DNA of 64,000 bases, from the NCBI GenBank assembly GCA_037389465.1, contig JAZARR010000212.1, forward strand, positions 2,808,001 through 2,872,000, read 5' to 3'. The stretch is from Baylisascaris procyonis. Its lineage: Eukaryota; Nematoda; Chromadorea; Rhabditida; Ascarididae. Positions 1 to 14,200 of the stretch are shown here, piece by piece; position 1 is the stretch's first letter; each line of letters starts with the position of its first letter. The notes beneath the pieces are model-generated. The model did not search any database and was not told the DNA's origin. It worked only from the letters and a program-made list of their open reading frames with translations. A program made the translations under genes and the position numbers.

Positions 1-665
1 AAGATGAACACCTTACTACATTACCTATGGTAGTGCTAATAATGACACGGAAATGAAATCAACAAAACTCGATTAAATTTAAGGTTTCGAACATGGAAAA
101 TGATCGTGAAAATGTATTCCCGAACTGGTTGAAATTGTGGCTCTTAAATGTTCACATGAAAACGTTTTGTGGCTCATATCAATTCCCAGCATGAATATTT
201 TTTCAAGTTAAGAGGTAAGATTCTTTCTTCTACAGATGATACTCGTAAACCGGCTATTATAACAATGTGAAGAACTTCATCGAAAAAATGTCTTTATTCT
301 CGTCGCTTTGTAGTAATGATGTATTGTGTATGAGCAGTCAGCTATTGTCATCAATGTTGAAGCGGCAACCATCATAAATGACATTCTGCATTTGCGCTAT
401 CAGTATATGTCAAGTTGGGTATTTTAAACGTAAACGCAAGCACCATCAATAATTGGCTCACCACCTTGGTCATAGTCACAAGTCGCATCTCAGCTCACAA
501 CCCTTCGAAATTAGAGTGAAATTGACGACATAATTTGATTTCTATGAAGTCACAATCTTTTCCTTTCAAAATGTGCCGGAAAAGGCGCTTATATGAGACC
601 CTACTAACAGAAAAATTTATTCTAGATTCGATTATATTATGCGGATAAACGTTTTATAAAATAAC
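1..665. other. No gene recognised (left edge)
   Basis: AT-rich sequence with no exon I can support on either strand. It lies downstream of the SDR exon on the minus strand, so the rest of that gene could start here or beyond the window edge. I looked in the minus-strand frames for SDR motifs such as NNAG or YxxxK and saw none. Confidence 0.5.
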
Positions 666-902
666 CTCATTGAGGAGTGTGTTTCGCTGTTTGCGCTCAC
701 TTAGATCGACAGTTGACTCCACTGCATGCACATCAACACCAATCTCGCTCAGCTGCTTCGCACAGCTAGCCAACTTTTGTGGATTCGGATCTGAGAGAAC
801 CAAACGCGATCCGGCCATCCCCAATCGCCTACCGATCGCTTCGCCCATTGTAGAGCAACAGTTCGTGAGCAACGTCACCCGACCTATGAGGTTCGAACCC
901 AT
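666..902 (-). CDS. Short-chain dehydrogenase/reductase, first coding exon (partial gene)
   Basis: This 79-codon exon starts at ATG 902 and ends in a GAG|GTTATT donor at 666, in phase 0. It reads as the N-terminal Rossmann half of an SDR of the DHRS4 type: a first beta strand (GRVTLL), a helix (MGEAIGRRLGMAG), a second strand (RLVLSD) and a helix ending near QLSEIGVDVHAVE. SDRs are NAD(P)H-dependent oxidoreductases, but the dinucleotide-binding signature is odd: where the family has TGxxxGIG (TASTxGIG in DHRS4) this exon has TNCCSTMG, keeping only the last glycine. A TTTCAG acceptor ends at 928, 26 bases before the ATG, which fits a trans-spliced or cis-spliced 5' UTR. Catalytic exons (NNAG, S-Y-K) were not found between here and the left edge, so the gene is incomplete in the window or is a fragment. 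Confidence 0.6.
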
Positions 903-3900
903 GAAGCACTTCCGCCCCAAAATGCCACTGAAAGTGATCATTCGCACCACTGATTTAGTTTATTCAGCTCATCAAATAAAACGCTAATGGAAGGTCCCAT
1001 TAGAAGTCCACGTAAAATTATGTAATAACTACTCATTTAAAGCAGGCAGGGTACTTAGAAAATATTGAAAACGCAAACTTTGCAAACTGCGCTTTGGTAA
1101 ATTTAAGCTTTCCATTTGGTAAATGTACCATCGATCTTCTTTATATCCCCCCCCCCCCTCTCCTCTTATCCACAGGAAGAGAAACGAGCAGACACTAAAT
1201 AGTGGCATAGCAGCCTCATGTAAGCCACCTATGAAGTGGCAAAATGGAAAGTCAACTAAAATGCTTTCAGAAGTACTTTTCAATACATCGGAAAAGTTAT
1301 ATAAACTTATTTTTAGCAATGCTCAGCTAAACAAACCTGGGGTATTTAGATACACGACTTAACACAAGCCTGGAATCCCTCCAAAGTCGCAGAAAACCTT
1401 ATTTTTTATACGATGGACGTTAAAACGATTCAGAGCTTCTGAAAAAGCTCTCAGAAGTTTCGTAACGCTGAAAAAACTAAATAACCCAAAGTAAAGCAAA
1501 AAAAAATCTTAAGTTTTGCGATGACCGGCAAAAAAGCCGCAGAATTTAGATTCCATCTCGCCAATTTACATTCTTTTAGCATTTGATAGCGCTTGTATGT
1601 TTCTTAGCGTTCAATATTTTCAAGTTTCCTGGTATCTACTCAATGTTGGGATGGATTCACAGTGTTTTTATTGCACAAAACGTTCCAAAATGCAACTTCC
1701 CGAGGTTGCCTGAGAATCTGAGGCCTATAATATGCTTAAAAGGCGGTATTCAAAACCGGGACAATCTTTATAGATGAAATATTTTTATCAACGCAAAAAC
1801 ATATATAGGCCGGGAGACAAACCATAAAGACGATGCATCAACTCTACAATCAAAAGTCATAATTGCTAGTGTCATGTTTCCATAGGCCTGAATAAGATTC
1901 CGGAATCACAGTCGAATAAAACGGCAACCGCAAGTTCTGAATTGGAATGCGGGCATTGCTTAAATGCCTAAGGATTAAATAAATGAATAGAAATTGATGA
2001 AAATGCACAATCCATAAATGAGTATCGCCGATTGCAATCCACGTGATAAACGTTTAAGCGATGCCCACGTTACTGGCAAACCTTCCAGTAATTCACTTTT
2101 TAATTTTTGATAACCACATTTAATGCCTCATCCTTCAAAGATTTTTTTTACGATACTGAAGCAGTCAATTGAAAATTCCAACTTGTCAGTGAAAAAATAC
2201 TACCACTCAATCTCTACGGTCGAATTTAATGCGCTAAATAAACTGACAAAAACCCTTAAAATATTCTGTTCGAATCCCTAAAACCCCGAGATAAGTTATG
2301 GATTCGTGTATTCTTCAGTTGATCAAAGAAGATGGTACCTCATAAAACTCAGAAGAGATTGAGGTTCCTTAGATGAGAGAATTTATTTTGTTCTTTTTTC
2401 TCGCAATGCACTTCCTGAGCATAAAAAAATAATGTTCGAAACCAGTTCCCGACCAAATAATGGAACGCCGTTTGACGCCATTAACGGAACGACTTCACTA
2501 CGGTTACAGACTCGTAAGACAAAGTTTTATGACCACTGTTCCGCTGCAAGAAAGGTATTGAGCTTTTGGCAATGCCCTAGAAATGGAGACAGGATCGCTA
2601 CTGCGGAATCAACGACCGTGGTGTCGATTCAGGGAGAGCAGCGTCCACGCAGATTTGCTTGATTTATTTGGATAAAAACATTTTGGAAAAAATTTTTATC
2701 CCCTCAGGACTCGAACCTGAAGAGAGGAAAGCTTGAGGTGTCATAAAATAGCGGAGTCGATGGATAGGAGAATGAGTATTGGAAGATGGTCCCAGAATAA
2801 GCTTGACGCTTGCACTGCAAAGCTTATTCGAATCGGTATGTTGGAGTTGACGTGAAATATGCATGGGAAAGAAAAAACCGAGTCCTCGTTATAGGTGATT
2901 TTTTCTAACGTAAAAAAAAAAACATAAAAAGTGTAGTGGGATTTGGTAAGATAGGGGGAGTGCTATATTAAAGGTGATCGTGCTATATTATGCTCGTGAA
3001 AATTAGAGATGAACGAGCAATGAAATTATTGCACAAAATGCATTAGTAGTGGACGTATAGGACGAATAAGTGTGGATGTCGTGGTCTCAGAAAATATTCC
3101 AAAAGAAACAATTGCAACGCGTTCCATTCAGCGCAATATCATTCACATGTTTAATCTTCATCTATCATATTCCTATAAACGGTGATGAATTCTGATGCTG
3201 GTAAACTTTAATTGAAACACCTCACAAGCCATCAAACTCTGCAAACTAACTCATAATTTGAGATCATATTCTAAAGAATGAACCCGCAAAACGTGGAAAG
3301 ACCAAAAAAGTTGCTGAACACAACTGAATGAAAATCACTATTTCATTGCTCTTAAAATTAGATAGTGTGCAAATATTGCCGCATGCATCGGGAATTCGGC
3401 TTCTTCTTTAATTCGAGCTTTATGCGCTGACACCAATATTCCCATCACTTTCAACGCACAAACCAACGAACAAGACCTCGACCCGTAATTCGCTGCTTGC
3501 ATAACCCTGGCCTCCTTAATACATACATAAATGTAACGCCACATTAGCACCTTGCAATGTACCAACCCCTCCTCCCTTCCTCCTCCTCCATTGAGCATAT
3601 AAGCCGCTTTTCTTTGCCGCGCCGGATAGACACTATATGGTCATTAGCGTGACCTCGCCGACGCTTCCCTTCCTCCTGTCAGTAGCATGTCCCCATACAA
3701 TTCAGATTTCCGCAACGAGGGAACGTTACATGAGACTGCTGAGCTCGGCCAGAGCAAAATTAGAGCTCACGGAAGGCGGGACCTAGTGGCTCCCCCCTCC
3801 GCTTCTGACTGCCATCAGGAGTCGTGCCCCAGAAGAGTTGCGGCAAATACGGCCCCTACCGAAAGACATCCCTCTTGAGTAGTCAAAAATCTTACAGTTC

Positions 3901-5215
3901 TATTTTTGAGGCTCAGAAGCTCCCGAAATCAGCCTCGAAACTATGTAGTTCACTCAGCAGCATACAAAAACTACGTAGAAATGGCGAAACCATAACACCT
4001 TCGCGCCTACTTGATCTCCTTTTATGCATTTGTCGCCATCGCAACAATGAATAAGTCTTTCATCGCCTGTTCCGCATGTGAAAGACATGTGAACGGTCAG
4101 GGAAGGAAAGAATCAACCCCCAATCCCACAACCCCGCAATCTACTAGATATCAAAAAATAGCGAAGAAGCGCTCCCGACCAAACCTGAAAAACTGAACAG
4201 ATGGAAAAGAGATCCGTTCAGAGTGTCCAGGTATGCAATGAGAGTTAGTCCCTCTTGCCCTTTATCGGTTATGGGTACGAGGAGTCGGGTTTAAAAAGTA
4301 AAATTCTAGAAATCCCTATTATAACACCTTTTTTGATATATATTAACATCATTTGAGTCACTATCACAACAAAGAAAGCGTCCTGATGAGGTAACGATAA
4401 CGTTGCAGCGAAAGGCTTTGTTAGTAATCGATGTGACGACGTTTCAGAGTGATTATTTATATAACAAGAGCAGCACAAATCCCATGGTCGTCTTTATGCA
4501 CGAGATGAAATCAAAACAGCCGAAGCTTGCCAGATGCCTCACAAAATAAAATTAAAAATACAAACATCCCACAGCACTATTCAACGTAGAAAGTACGACA
4601 AAACAAACTACAGGTGATAAAAACGGTGAATAGCGATGTGGCAGGGCAATTTTAAACGACACTGCACAGAAACAGTTCGAAACTCGGAACTACTAAAACA
4701 TGGAGGTGTCAAGTTCGAAATACCAATTACCTTCCGGGCGACTGTATCAAGTGCCCTCGTAGATGTACAGTACAGAAAGGAATAGAAATTTTAGTACAAG
4801 AGCAGAAAATTTTCAGAGCTAAAACAACGCGAGAGGAGGCAAAACTGAACACAGATATAAGCGGAGAAAAAAATAAAAGTTGTGCAAAGAGAGAGAAAAA
4901 AAGAGAGAGAGGGATGGAGAGAGAGAACGATCGCAGAAATCACGCAAGACATGCAGTGAGTGAGACATCGCGTTGAACGGTAATATGATGAGAGAAGATG
5001 AAGAAGCGAACTGTGATGCGATTTTCTGAAACGAAAACACCCGAGCGTCCAGATGCGCTAAATAAAACAAGTTATGTATAGAGCACAAGAAGACAATCGA
5101 CGAGATGGCCAGAAAACAGAGATACGAAAGCGAACCAACATCAGGAGCCCTCAACGACGGCACTCTCAGAGGCTGCCAGCCGCTCAAGAGGAACTACCCG
5201 CCTCGCACTCAGAGC
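903..5215. other. Intergenic region between the SDR exon and UBAP2L-like 3' end
   Basis: About 4.3 kb with no supported exon. Short open frames exist, for example near 2432-2662 and 3687-3878, but they lack splice support, domain similarity or codon bias. Notable low-complexity tracts are a run of 12 C at 1147-1158 and a GA-rich purine tract at roughly 4875-4926. The right end must hold the 3' UTR of the UBAP2L-like gene. I saw no clear AATAAA on the minus strand close to its stop. Confidence 0.5.
928..939 (-). promoter_or_regulatory. Splice or trans-splice acceptor before the SDR start
   Basis: On the minus strand a CACTTTCAG acceptor ends at 928, 26 bases upstream of the SDR ATG. In nematodes such a site close to a start codon with no coding exon in front is the usual landing site for the spliced leader. 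A cis-spliced 5' UTR exon is the alternative. Confidence 0.35.
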
Positions 5216-8200
5216 CTATGAAGCGCTCCAGTGTTGCGGACCATTTCCATACGCCTTCTTGTTGTGCGCATGCAGAGGCATCTGTTGCGAGAGATAGCCC
5301 TGCGGCGCCTGTGGCTGATACATCTGTGGTGGCGGGGTCGCCTGCGCTCCTCCGCCTAATCGATCCTTGCCTCCTGTGGAACTACCGTACTTGTCCATCT
5401 GCTGATGCCCTCCATAAACCTGCAACTATACATTCTGAAATCTTCGACATCGCTACGGCTCGCCCTCGAGTTGTAGGTTCGGAGAAATCAGCGATGAAAA
5501 GCCGAGCATGAACGCTATTAACACTAAACCTAAATCGAAGAAAAGTTCTTGCGCACCTTAAGATGGATCTTCGCGACGACTTTCAGCCAACAGTCACTAA
5601 AGATAAACACGATTCCCACATGACGACACAAGCCAGTGCACTATCAGCTGAAGAAAGGAATTTAGGAGTTGTGGCCGCAGTGAACAAATTGGAAAAGGAA
5701 GTTTCAATAATTGGATGTGATACAAAACTATTTCAAAATGTCATCTTCTATCCCTCCCCTTCAGTACTAAACGTCACATCAAACTATCACTTGGTTAATG
5801 AAGGCAAAATACGGTGCATGAGGTCACTAAGCATTCAAATCAATTACGTTTTTCCAACTTTGAAGCCGAATCGTCAAGTTCAGATAAGCATATTGGGACC
5901 TCTCTTCTCTATTTAGGCGAAATGAAGTAGCACTTAAACATTCCGACTTTCAAATCCTATATGAAATCTCAGAGCGTGAACCCATTTCATGACTGCACTT
6001 ATTTTGTACGCTAATTTAGAGGACTCCCATAAAGCTAGGTGAGCCAATATAAGCGGAGTGAATGAGGGAAAGAAAAACTAGGCAAGCAACAGAGAAGAAA
6101 ACAAGACAAGAGGTGAAGTGGAGACCTTTTGTTGTTGAGAGGAGAGTCGTTGGTCGCTGAGTGTATCATCGACGGCCTGTTGCGCGAACATTTGGTGGTT
6201 CAGCTTGTGCTGCGCACTACCCGTTACATTCGGCAACATAAACGAGAACGGCAGCTGGTTTATCTGTGGATGATACGTTGGCGGCATCTAAACAATTGCG
6301 CCTTTGTATTCACATTGCACATTAATTCTTTTTCAGTGAAACGACAACATGCAAGAAATTACGTGGCAATAAGCTCATAAAGTGACGACGGATTGTGGTG
6401 GGCCAGCTGAAAGATTCATGATCCCCGAGATAATAAATAACGGCTGAAGCTGCATTGCTCGAACTGTCAAAAAGACATGTAGATTTCGCTCTCTCCTGAA
6501 AGCCAAACCAACAGGAGAGAGCAACCATTTTTACTTGCACTGTTCACTTCATCTGAATTCCTCTTCAGGGGCAATCACAGCATCTAGACGCTTCTCAAGT
6601 CTGGAAAGAAGCTAATGCTACGATCTTTCATAAGAAGGGCTGCAGTGATTAAACTAAACATGGAGAGGCTTACCTTAGCATACAGGAGAAGGCTGCATAA
6701 CTACATACACATTGACAACCTGAGGGATGCGATCCCTCGTTCCGAGTTGCTTACCTAGATTCTAAACCAGCGTTTCACACAGTATCCTATCGAAAACCCC
6801 TCTTATTATGCACAATCAAAGCATCCGTGATAACGTGCCGGCTTGCATTATAACTTGTGTAGCCGACTGCTTTCAGACTGCTCTCGTTAACGAAGCGCAT
6901 TCGCGGAACAAGCCCACCTTTCACGCTTTCACTGTCGCTGCCTTTCATCACAACTGATCTAAGAAGAGCCTGAGCGGTCGTCCCACTTGCTGATAATTGC
7001 ACATCATCGTCTACGTAGTGTCAATGATAAATAATACACATGGACGCTTGTTAATCTTCCCGAACCAAAACATAGCAAAACGCTTTTTAAAATATTTTGA
7101 AAAAATTTGTAAAAAGTAGACAGCGCAGCGCGCACATTCTTCATAAAAAAGGCAGAACACATTAACTTCTTATCCAATTTGCATAATCATCACAACACAC
7201 TACAGGCGGAATGCACGAAAGACCCAAAATGGATGACTTCTTATTTGCTAGAAGAGATGCATAAGTATTCTACTCTCACTTAAAAATGCTATTTGATAGT
7301 GCATGTCCCCGAGAAGAGTGGCTACCTGTATCTACTACATGTCTGTGAATGTTCGTCTTTCTGTTCGGTGGTGTAACAGCTTGCAAATCACAACAGTACA
7401 GTTGTGAAATTTAATGTACGTGACGTGTACGAAACGACGAAGAAGACAGAAATGCGACGAGACCATTCATTCGGCCCCCTTCCCATCATGCGTGGGAAAA
7501 CGTAGGCAGCCACTTTCGACCAAGGTCCTATTCAGTCGAGTCGAACGTCACACATATAGATTTCCATTTCCTCGTTTGTAAGCGTACATGAGATTATGGT
7601 TCTATACGCGAATTATGTTGTTCAGAAAACATAGAAAAGGGATACTTACGCTTCCTATTTATGTGGTCACTAGTGTTCGGCAGCGTGGCAGTTAGACTTA
7701 GTGATTGCCTGTTGTATATGATCACAACTGTTTTTGTTGTCTTCATATTCAGTAATCAATCGTTTTATTTCAAGAAAGCAAGCGGAAGTTCCACGATACG
7801 CACTGCTGCCACCTATCATTTGATGTATGAGTGTCAACAGGAGTTGCAGTGAGTGTAATACATGTGTTCTTAAGTTTTTGTTTTTTCAGTCGTGTTGTTC
7901 GAGTGAGTTTGACGCCTCATTTATTTTGTGATATTCTGCAGTAGAAGTATCCAATTTTAGCCAACCCCTACCACGCTTCCATCGTTTTGGCAGACTTCAG
8001 AATTCCAGGACGGGGAGCCAGTTAGGTGATACGAATCCAATGACCAATCGGAAGAAATATTACAAGCTTGCATGGAAAGCTACCGTTTTTATTGAGCAGC
8101 GGAAGTTGCCCTTTCGTAGTTGCAAAGTTGCTGACAAAGAAGTGCAGAAAATATTCTGTGGTTTTTTCAGTCGCTCCGCGACAAATGTTTTGTGTTCTCT

Positions 8201-11200
8201 TACTTTTTGACGAATAAAAAACTATTTTAAATAATTTTTCTCTGCCTTCAAAAAGCTCCTTAACTGTCCTGTCCTTCTTTGCACATGACATCCCCGAACA
8301 ATCGCCCGCATTCTTTTCCTATAAAATTCACCTCCGCTGATCTTCGCTTCTCCATCCTCCGCAAAAGTGACACTCTTTTCTAATGGGCCGCTTAATTCCA
8401 TTGAGAAATACACTACAAATATGCACTCACTTTATGGACAGTAAACCGTTGGCAGCACTCATCCCTTCGTTTACGATGTGTACTACATTTACCATTAAAA
8501 GTATGCAACTCAAAAAAGCATCGAAATCGGGTACCATCGATGGTGTTCTGTTTTATATTATATAAAAATTGTTTGAAAGCCGATTAATGCTCACAAACAA
8601 ACATCTACAAGTTTCAAAACCCGACACGTTGCATTTCGATTACTTAGTGCAATTGGTGCAACTCGACTACTAACTTGAATCACTTAGAATCCGAGGTGAT
8701 CACAGCAAAAGTGGCAAGTTCAGTCTAATCACATCTAAATACCCATTCGCCGTACTAAATACATGCCAAGGATTTTAGGCTCTTGAATAAGAATTCCAGT
8801 TTTTTCTTCACATTTGGCTTCGAACCGCTTCTATTACAATCTCATTTACGTATATTCAGATTCTGAGTATCTCATCTTCTTCGAGTTCCTAACCACTTGC
8901 TTAAACCAACCTTAGTAATGAATTAAAAGTTATATACTGCATTAGACAATTCACAATGGGAATTTGGCTGTGTGAGTATGCGTGTAACGCGGAATGACCT
9001 CATTCCCTGCACAACTATCTTCTCCTTTCAAATACTTCTTGATAATACTTAATTACGGTGTCCCTTAATAAACACGTAGAAGTGATTAACCACAATAAGT
9101 GGCTCATTCCACTGTCACAGTCTCGGGTACAAACCGCTTTTGGATTGAATGTTCTTTTTATCTGATGTTCTATATCGGTGCATTACTGTAGACCGATGGC
9201 TGTATAGTGCAATTCCTTCCCTCTTTTCAGTGTAGTCACTGTACATCATAGTGTGCGTTCTACGTATTGAATAAACAAAGACAAGCCTCTTCTCAGAAAT
9301 CCTCTTCCCCTGCAGCTCTTTATAACACCATAAACATTCCTAGTACCTAGAGGCAAAGGAAATAAATAAATCTGGCGAATCACCTGGAAAAGGGAAGAGA
9401 TATGATTGTGCTGCGGTAGTGTGAAAGCAGCAGTAGGCATATTCGAAGGCGGCCCACTGAATCCAGGTGGCGGTGCCACTGCGGATCCGCTCACCGACGT
9501 CGAGTCCCGTTGCTGTTGACTGCCCAGCAATGCTGATCCCGAGCCACCACCAGCTGTACTGTTCGCAACTGCCGCCGCCGCAGCGTAAGCCTTACAATGC
9601 ATATATTTAATGATGGAATAATGAACAAAAGAATCAAAGCTGATGATCAGGGCAAGAAGAAGCGAATAACACAGGCTGAGGTGAAAAATTCTCATTCAGT
9701 TCATTCGTTTAAAACACTTCAACAATAGTCTCTAGGGCTTCTGTCGAAATAAATGCCTTTCGCCTTCGAATCCCCCACTTTGATATAAACTGATTATTCA
9801 CGTACAAGAGACATAAAAACCCATCCGCTGTGGTCATTTAGGCATTTATGCTTTAAAAAATATTTAAATGGAGAGTAAGGGAACGTTTTTTACAGGAATG
9901 GACGCCATCATCCAAAATATTACCAGGAAGAGCAACCACTCTATTTCCGTAGGAAAATGCGTGAAACAAGTTACATCGGGAATGAAAACAACATATCTGC
10001 AGGGCCACTATAACGTTAAGCAAGTGCCTCGATTTTTCAATTTCTTAAACGTTGAAACATTCAATTTCTCATCGATCTAGTTGATCTGTGTAGTGCATAA
10101 AACTTCAAAAATAATTTTGCGATGCGACATGCCAATCAAAACATTAGGCCGTTTCAAGCATTCACCCCTATTTCGACCTCTCCGTCAAGCAAAAATCCCT
10201 CGCATATGCGATTCCCGGGGAGACTTCGATAACTGTTCGTTGAATAAGGAACGACAATAAAAAAGATATCGCTGAGAATTTAGACTTATAAGCTTTCTAC
10301 AGCGCACAGGCAAGACCCCTATTCATATCATCCTCGATGGTATTAACAACGAGCTCGAGCAATGATGCAGCAGAAGGCAAGCAGGTTTCGCGATGGATTT
10401 TCTGCTATGACCACACAAGCACACACCGCTCAGCAAAACTACAAAACTGCAGTGAAGATCAACCAGGAATCTTTTGCGCTTTTGTGAATAGCAGCAAGAA
10501 ATTCAACAACATCAGATCGGAGGCCAATCTAGGTCTTTAAGCATCCGACTACGCTCGGATGCTTACCTCTAGTGGACACTGATGAAGAACAACGGCTTCA
10601 CGATAACGTTCTCTTTAACAAACCTTGCTGCACTCTAGCAATAATAGGTAAGAGAAGCGTAATGCCATCAAGGTTCTTTACAAGATCCTAATCGCCCAAT
10701 GCAATACAAAGTCTGTGCGAAAGTGTCGACATAAGCAGAAAACGTTGGAAAAATCCTTTTTATGTATGTGTGAATGGCTTTGTGATTTCTTCACAAAATT
10801 CAATAGCATTCAATCAGCGAATGCGGTCATTGCAGCAATTAGACATTGGGATCGATCAAGCGATAATCGCCGAAGGACAAAACTGGTGGGAAATGAAGGG
10901 TGCTATCCAGTGGTTCTGGAATACAAAATAAATAATCGATAACACTGAAGCACGACAAGATTTCACCCAGGAATGATGCCCAGAGGATGCTGTAGCAAGA
11001 GAAGAAAACGGAAGGATCGGAACACCTTTAATCACTAAGAACAATAATAAAAAGTAATTTTCGATGTTCTACCGAACAAAAAGTTGGTCAGCGACAAAGA
11101 ACGACAGACGGAATATCGCAGTTACCCCATCGGCAATGGCGTGCCATAAAAAGCAAACATACCTACAGTGGATCGAATTAGTTATGAAAGAATTGAGAAT

Positions 11201-14200
11201 AAAGAAATGAACCAAAAAAGTCAAAGGATGTGGAGTAAATACGTCATTTGATAAGCTGACAATTACGATAATCCAAGATAGCCAACCGGATTCCACATGA
11301 AGCGAGTATTCTGGCCGATAAAAAATCGCTGGAATGGTCTCAAAAACAAGAGCGCCCCTTAAAACTTTTTGCTAGTGGCGAGGAAGGAGATTTAACAGTG
11401 AACTCAAGTGATAAGTTACCTTCAGGTCGACGTAGTTGCCGTGCTGGTCGGGTCTTTGTTGATGCTGACCCTGAACGGGCGGAGGGGGCTGGCTGGCCTG
11501 CTGCTGCGAGGCCAATGCCGCAGGAGGTATCATCGTCGATAAGGAGCTCATATCGATCTGTCCCACGCCTGCAATACCTTCGTGTACATCGCTTCATATG
11601 CTTTTCAACCAAATGTTGTAAAATTCCTTGTTTAGTAGTTTACGTAAAACAACACCCGCTGATCAGCCGTGCTTTTTACTGTATCGGTAAAGGAGCGGAG
11701 TTCGCGAAATGCAAAAGAAATTCCTTTTTTGAACTACAAGTGCAGAAACGCTGTAACTACTACTAACGTATATAGGTGCCAAAAAACGAAGGGCGTACAA
11801 TTGCCAATAAAACTCTACGTATAATTGTCGATAAAACTTTACCCTCATGAGGAAAATTTTCTCCATCCGCAAAGTTCCCAAAACCTTTCCCAAATCTTTC
11901 CCACTTACAACGTTAGGATAAATAATATTCTAGCCCCCCCCCTTCCCTCCCTCTACCGCCCCATTCGTCAGCCCTCGATAAGCTAGCAAATGTAATTATA
12001 TAACCCTGGTTACCTTTCACAACGGCTCAAAGAATAGAGACTGCAACGAAGAATAAAACTGATCTCGCCTACGACCCCTTGCCCAGAGAGCTAAACAAGC
12101 GAGGTTCGTGTTGTAGTTGCTATATACTGCCTTTTGTTTCCAACGAAATCCTCTCATTAATGATCCCTTCATCATTTCAGTCAATAAGAGCAAATGCACA
12201 AAATGGAATAAAGCAGAGAATCGTAGTAAGTAAAGTTAAGTAAATAGATTCACGAATTATTTTGAAGATCATATAAGTGCCAACAATAAGACTATGCATA
12301 CTATGACTTACCAAATGGGTACTGGACGAGTGCGGCGGCGTACTGCGCTTCATCCTGCCGAACACCCGTCACCGGACTGTACATGTTCAAATATGGGTAA
12401 CTATTGTATGGGATCTGTGTCGCCGTATACAGCTGATGCTGAGCCTGCTGAAAACAATAAGCCATCAAGTCATGCAAAGCAAACGATGGATGCACAGGAG
12501 TGCCGCAAAACATGTCCATCTCTTACCCCTCCCTCAAATATCCAATATATACAGTACAATAATAGCATGTTCTATGGCTCAGATAATTTATGGAATCAAT
12601 TTAGCTTCATTAACTCATTAGGAACAATAAGAAAGAATTGAAACAACTTGGAATTTAGAAGTGGAATCCAAAAATGATTCGGATAGGGCCATAAAATAAC
12701 GTAAGCCTGTCCTTAACAGAACATGCAGCCATTTTGAAGTGCTTCTTTTCCAAACTTTTAAGAAGCAATCTTTAACTTTTTAAATAAAAAAAGAAAGAAA
12801 TCCTTTGTTCAAAAGAACAATGTGATTATTAAAAGCCTCACTTTATCTCAATCATCACATTCACCCCTCTCTTATGCAACACTATCGAAAGCACTATCAT
12901 ACAAACTCTTCCCGTCTCTAATACTGCTGATGAAGCAACGTAAATACCATCTAACTCCATCATACGAATTTCAAGTGTTGACAAATATAGTTGTTTAACA
13001 ACAAACGAAATAACTTTCACCACTACTCTCCCTCTACTTTAATACTAGAGCAGTAAAAGGCGCATTAAAGTGAAACCTGCTGTTGGTGGAGTGAGAGTGA
13101 CGGTTTAGCAGCCGCATTACGACCTTCAGAAGACGGATACGACATACTTGACGTATCAGCATAAGACAATCCCGACGATACAGGCTGGCGCTGCATAGCC
13201 GTTGTGGAGGAGTGAGTAGCCGGCGTGGCCGACACAATGCCGACGCCACCGTTCGAAGTGACATTCTTGAAGGAATTAACGTAAAAATACAACATTTCGC
13301 CCAACAACAACACACTGCCAATATCATGCAAAATTTTATAGAATCCTTAAGTAACCTATGCGATCCACGTTTTCCAAATAGAAAATAAAAATCGCTGTAT
13401 GTAAAACGTTATCCATTTGGTAATCCTGATCTAATCTCTGCGAATTTCTATGAACGAATAACGAATCGAATTTCTGGTTGCACAACAACAACAGTGAATC
13501 CAAGAAGAAAACAACTGCATGATGTTTCAGACGATGACAGATATGTCATACATAGTAACAATATAAAATCGAATGGATACAAACTTTGCATAGCTTGTCA
13601 CTTACTCTGTCCTCTATCTTTCGCTATCCACAAATCAATGATTAATTCTCCTAAATTATCTAATCGAATTAACACTCACTTTCGCAAAACTTTGCAGTCC
13701 ATTAATTTTGTTCAACAACTTGCAACACTCTCTGAAACCTTGCCAGGGGTTAGTAATGAGGATTCAGGAGCCAAAATTGGCATCGTGTTATAGATTAATT
13801 TTTTATCCTGTGAACGTGATGGAAACCTTCTAACGATGAGCTCCTGGAAGTTTTTGTCAGCAATGAAAACATGAAATGCACTCGTTTCCGGAAATATTTG
13901 TAGCACTGAAAAACACGAAATCACCTCTGCTCGAAATTGCAAATATTCACTTCTCTCCTACCACTGCTCTCAAAATTTTCAGTGTTCTGTGTGCCTTCTT
14001 GCGTTGAAATTACAGCATTTCATATAAAAAAGCGATCGTAAAAACGAAATTTTAACTGCCTACATGCTGATTCGATCAGTGACTGATGTGGTCAGCAGAA
14101 CCACATTTGTGCAATAGTTCTTTTTCCAAGCCTTAAAATGGAAAAAAATTGGGCAAGTTGGGCAACTGAGTTCTGAAAACATTCAGTCAAAACAATATAG

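Noticed and set aside
421..500. Minus-strand peptide ending CDYDQGGEPIIDGACVYV before a stop
   Set aside because: It looks like a small secreted C-terminus, but there is no good acceptor in front and no second exon to join it to.
885..900. GGTTCGAACCC, resembling a tRNA T-loop
   Set aside because: It lies inside the SDR coding exon, and no acceptor stem, D-arm or anticodon arm can be drawn around it.
6787..7002. Minus-strand open frame of about 71 codons in a UBAP2L-like intron
   Set aside because: The protein sequence looks plausible, but flanking exons (9384 and 6287) already join in phase. The frame has no matching phase-0 splice sites and no recognised domain.
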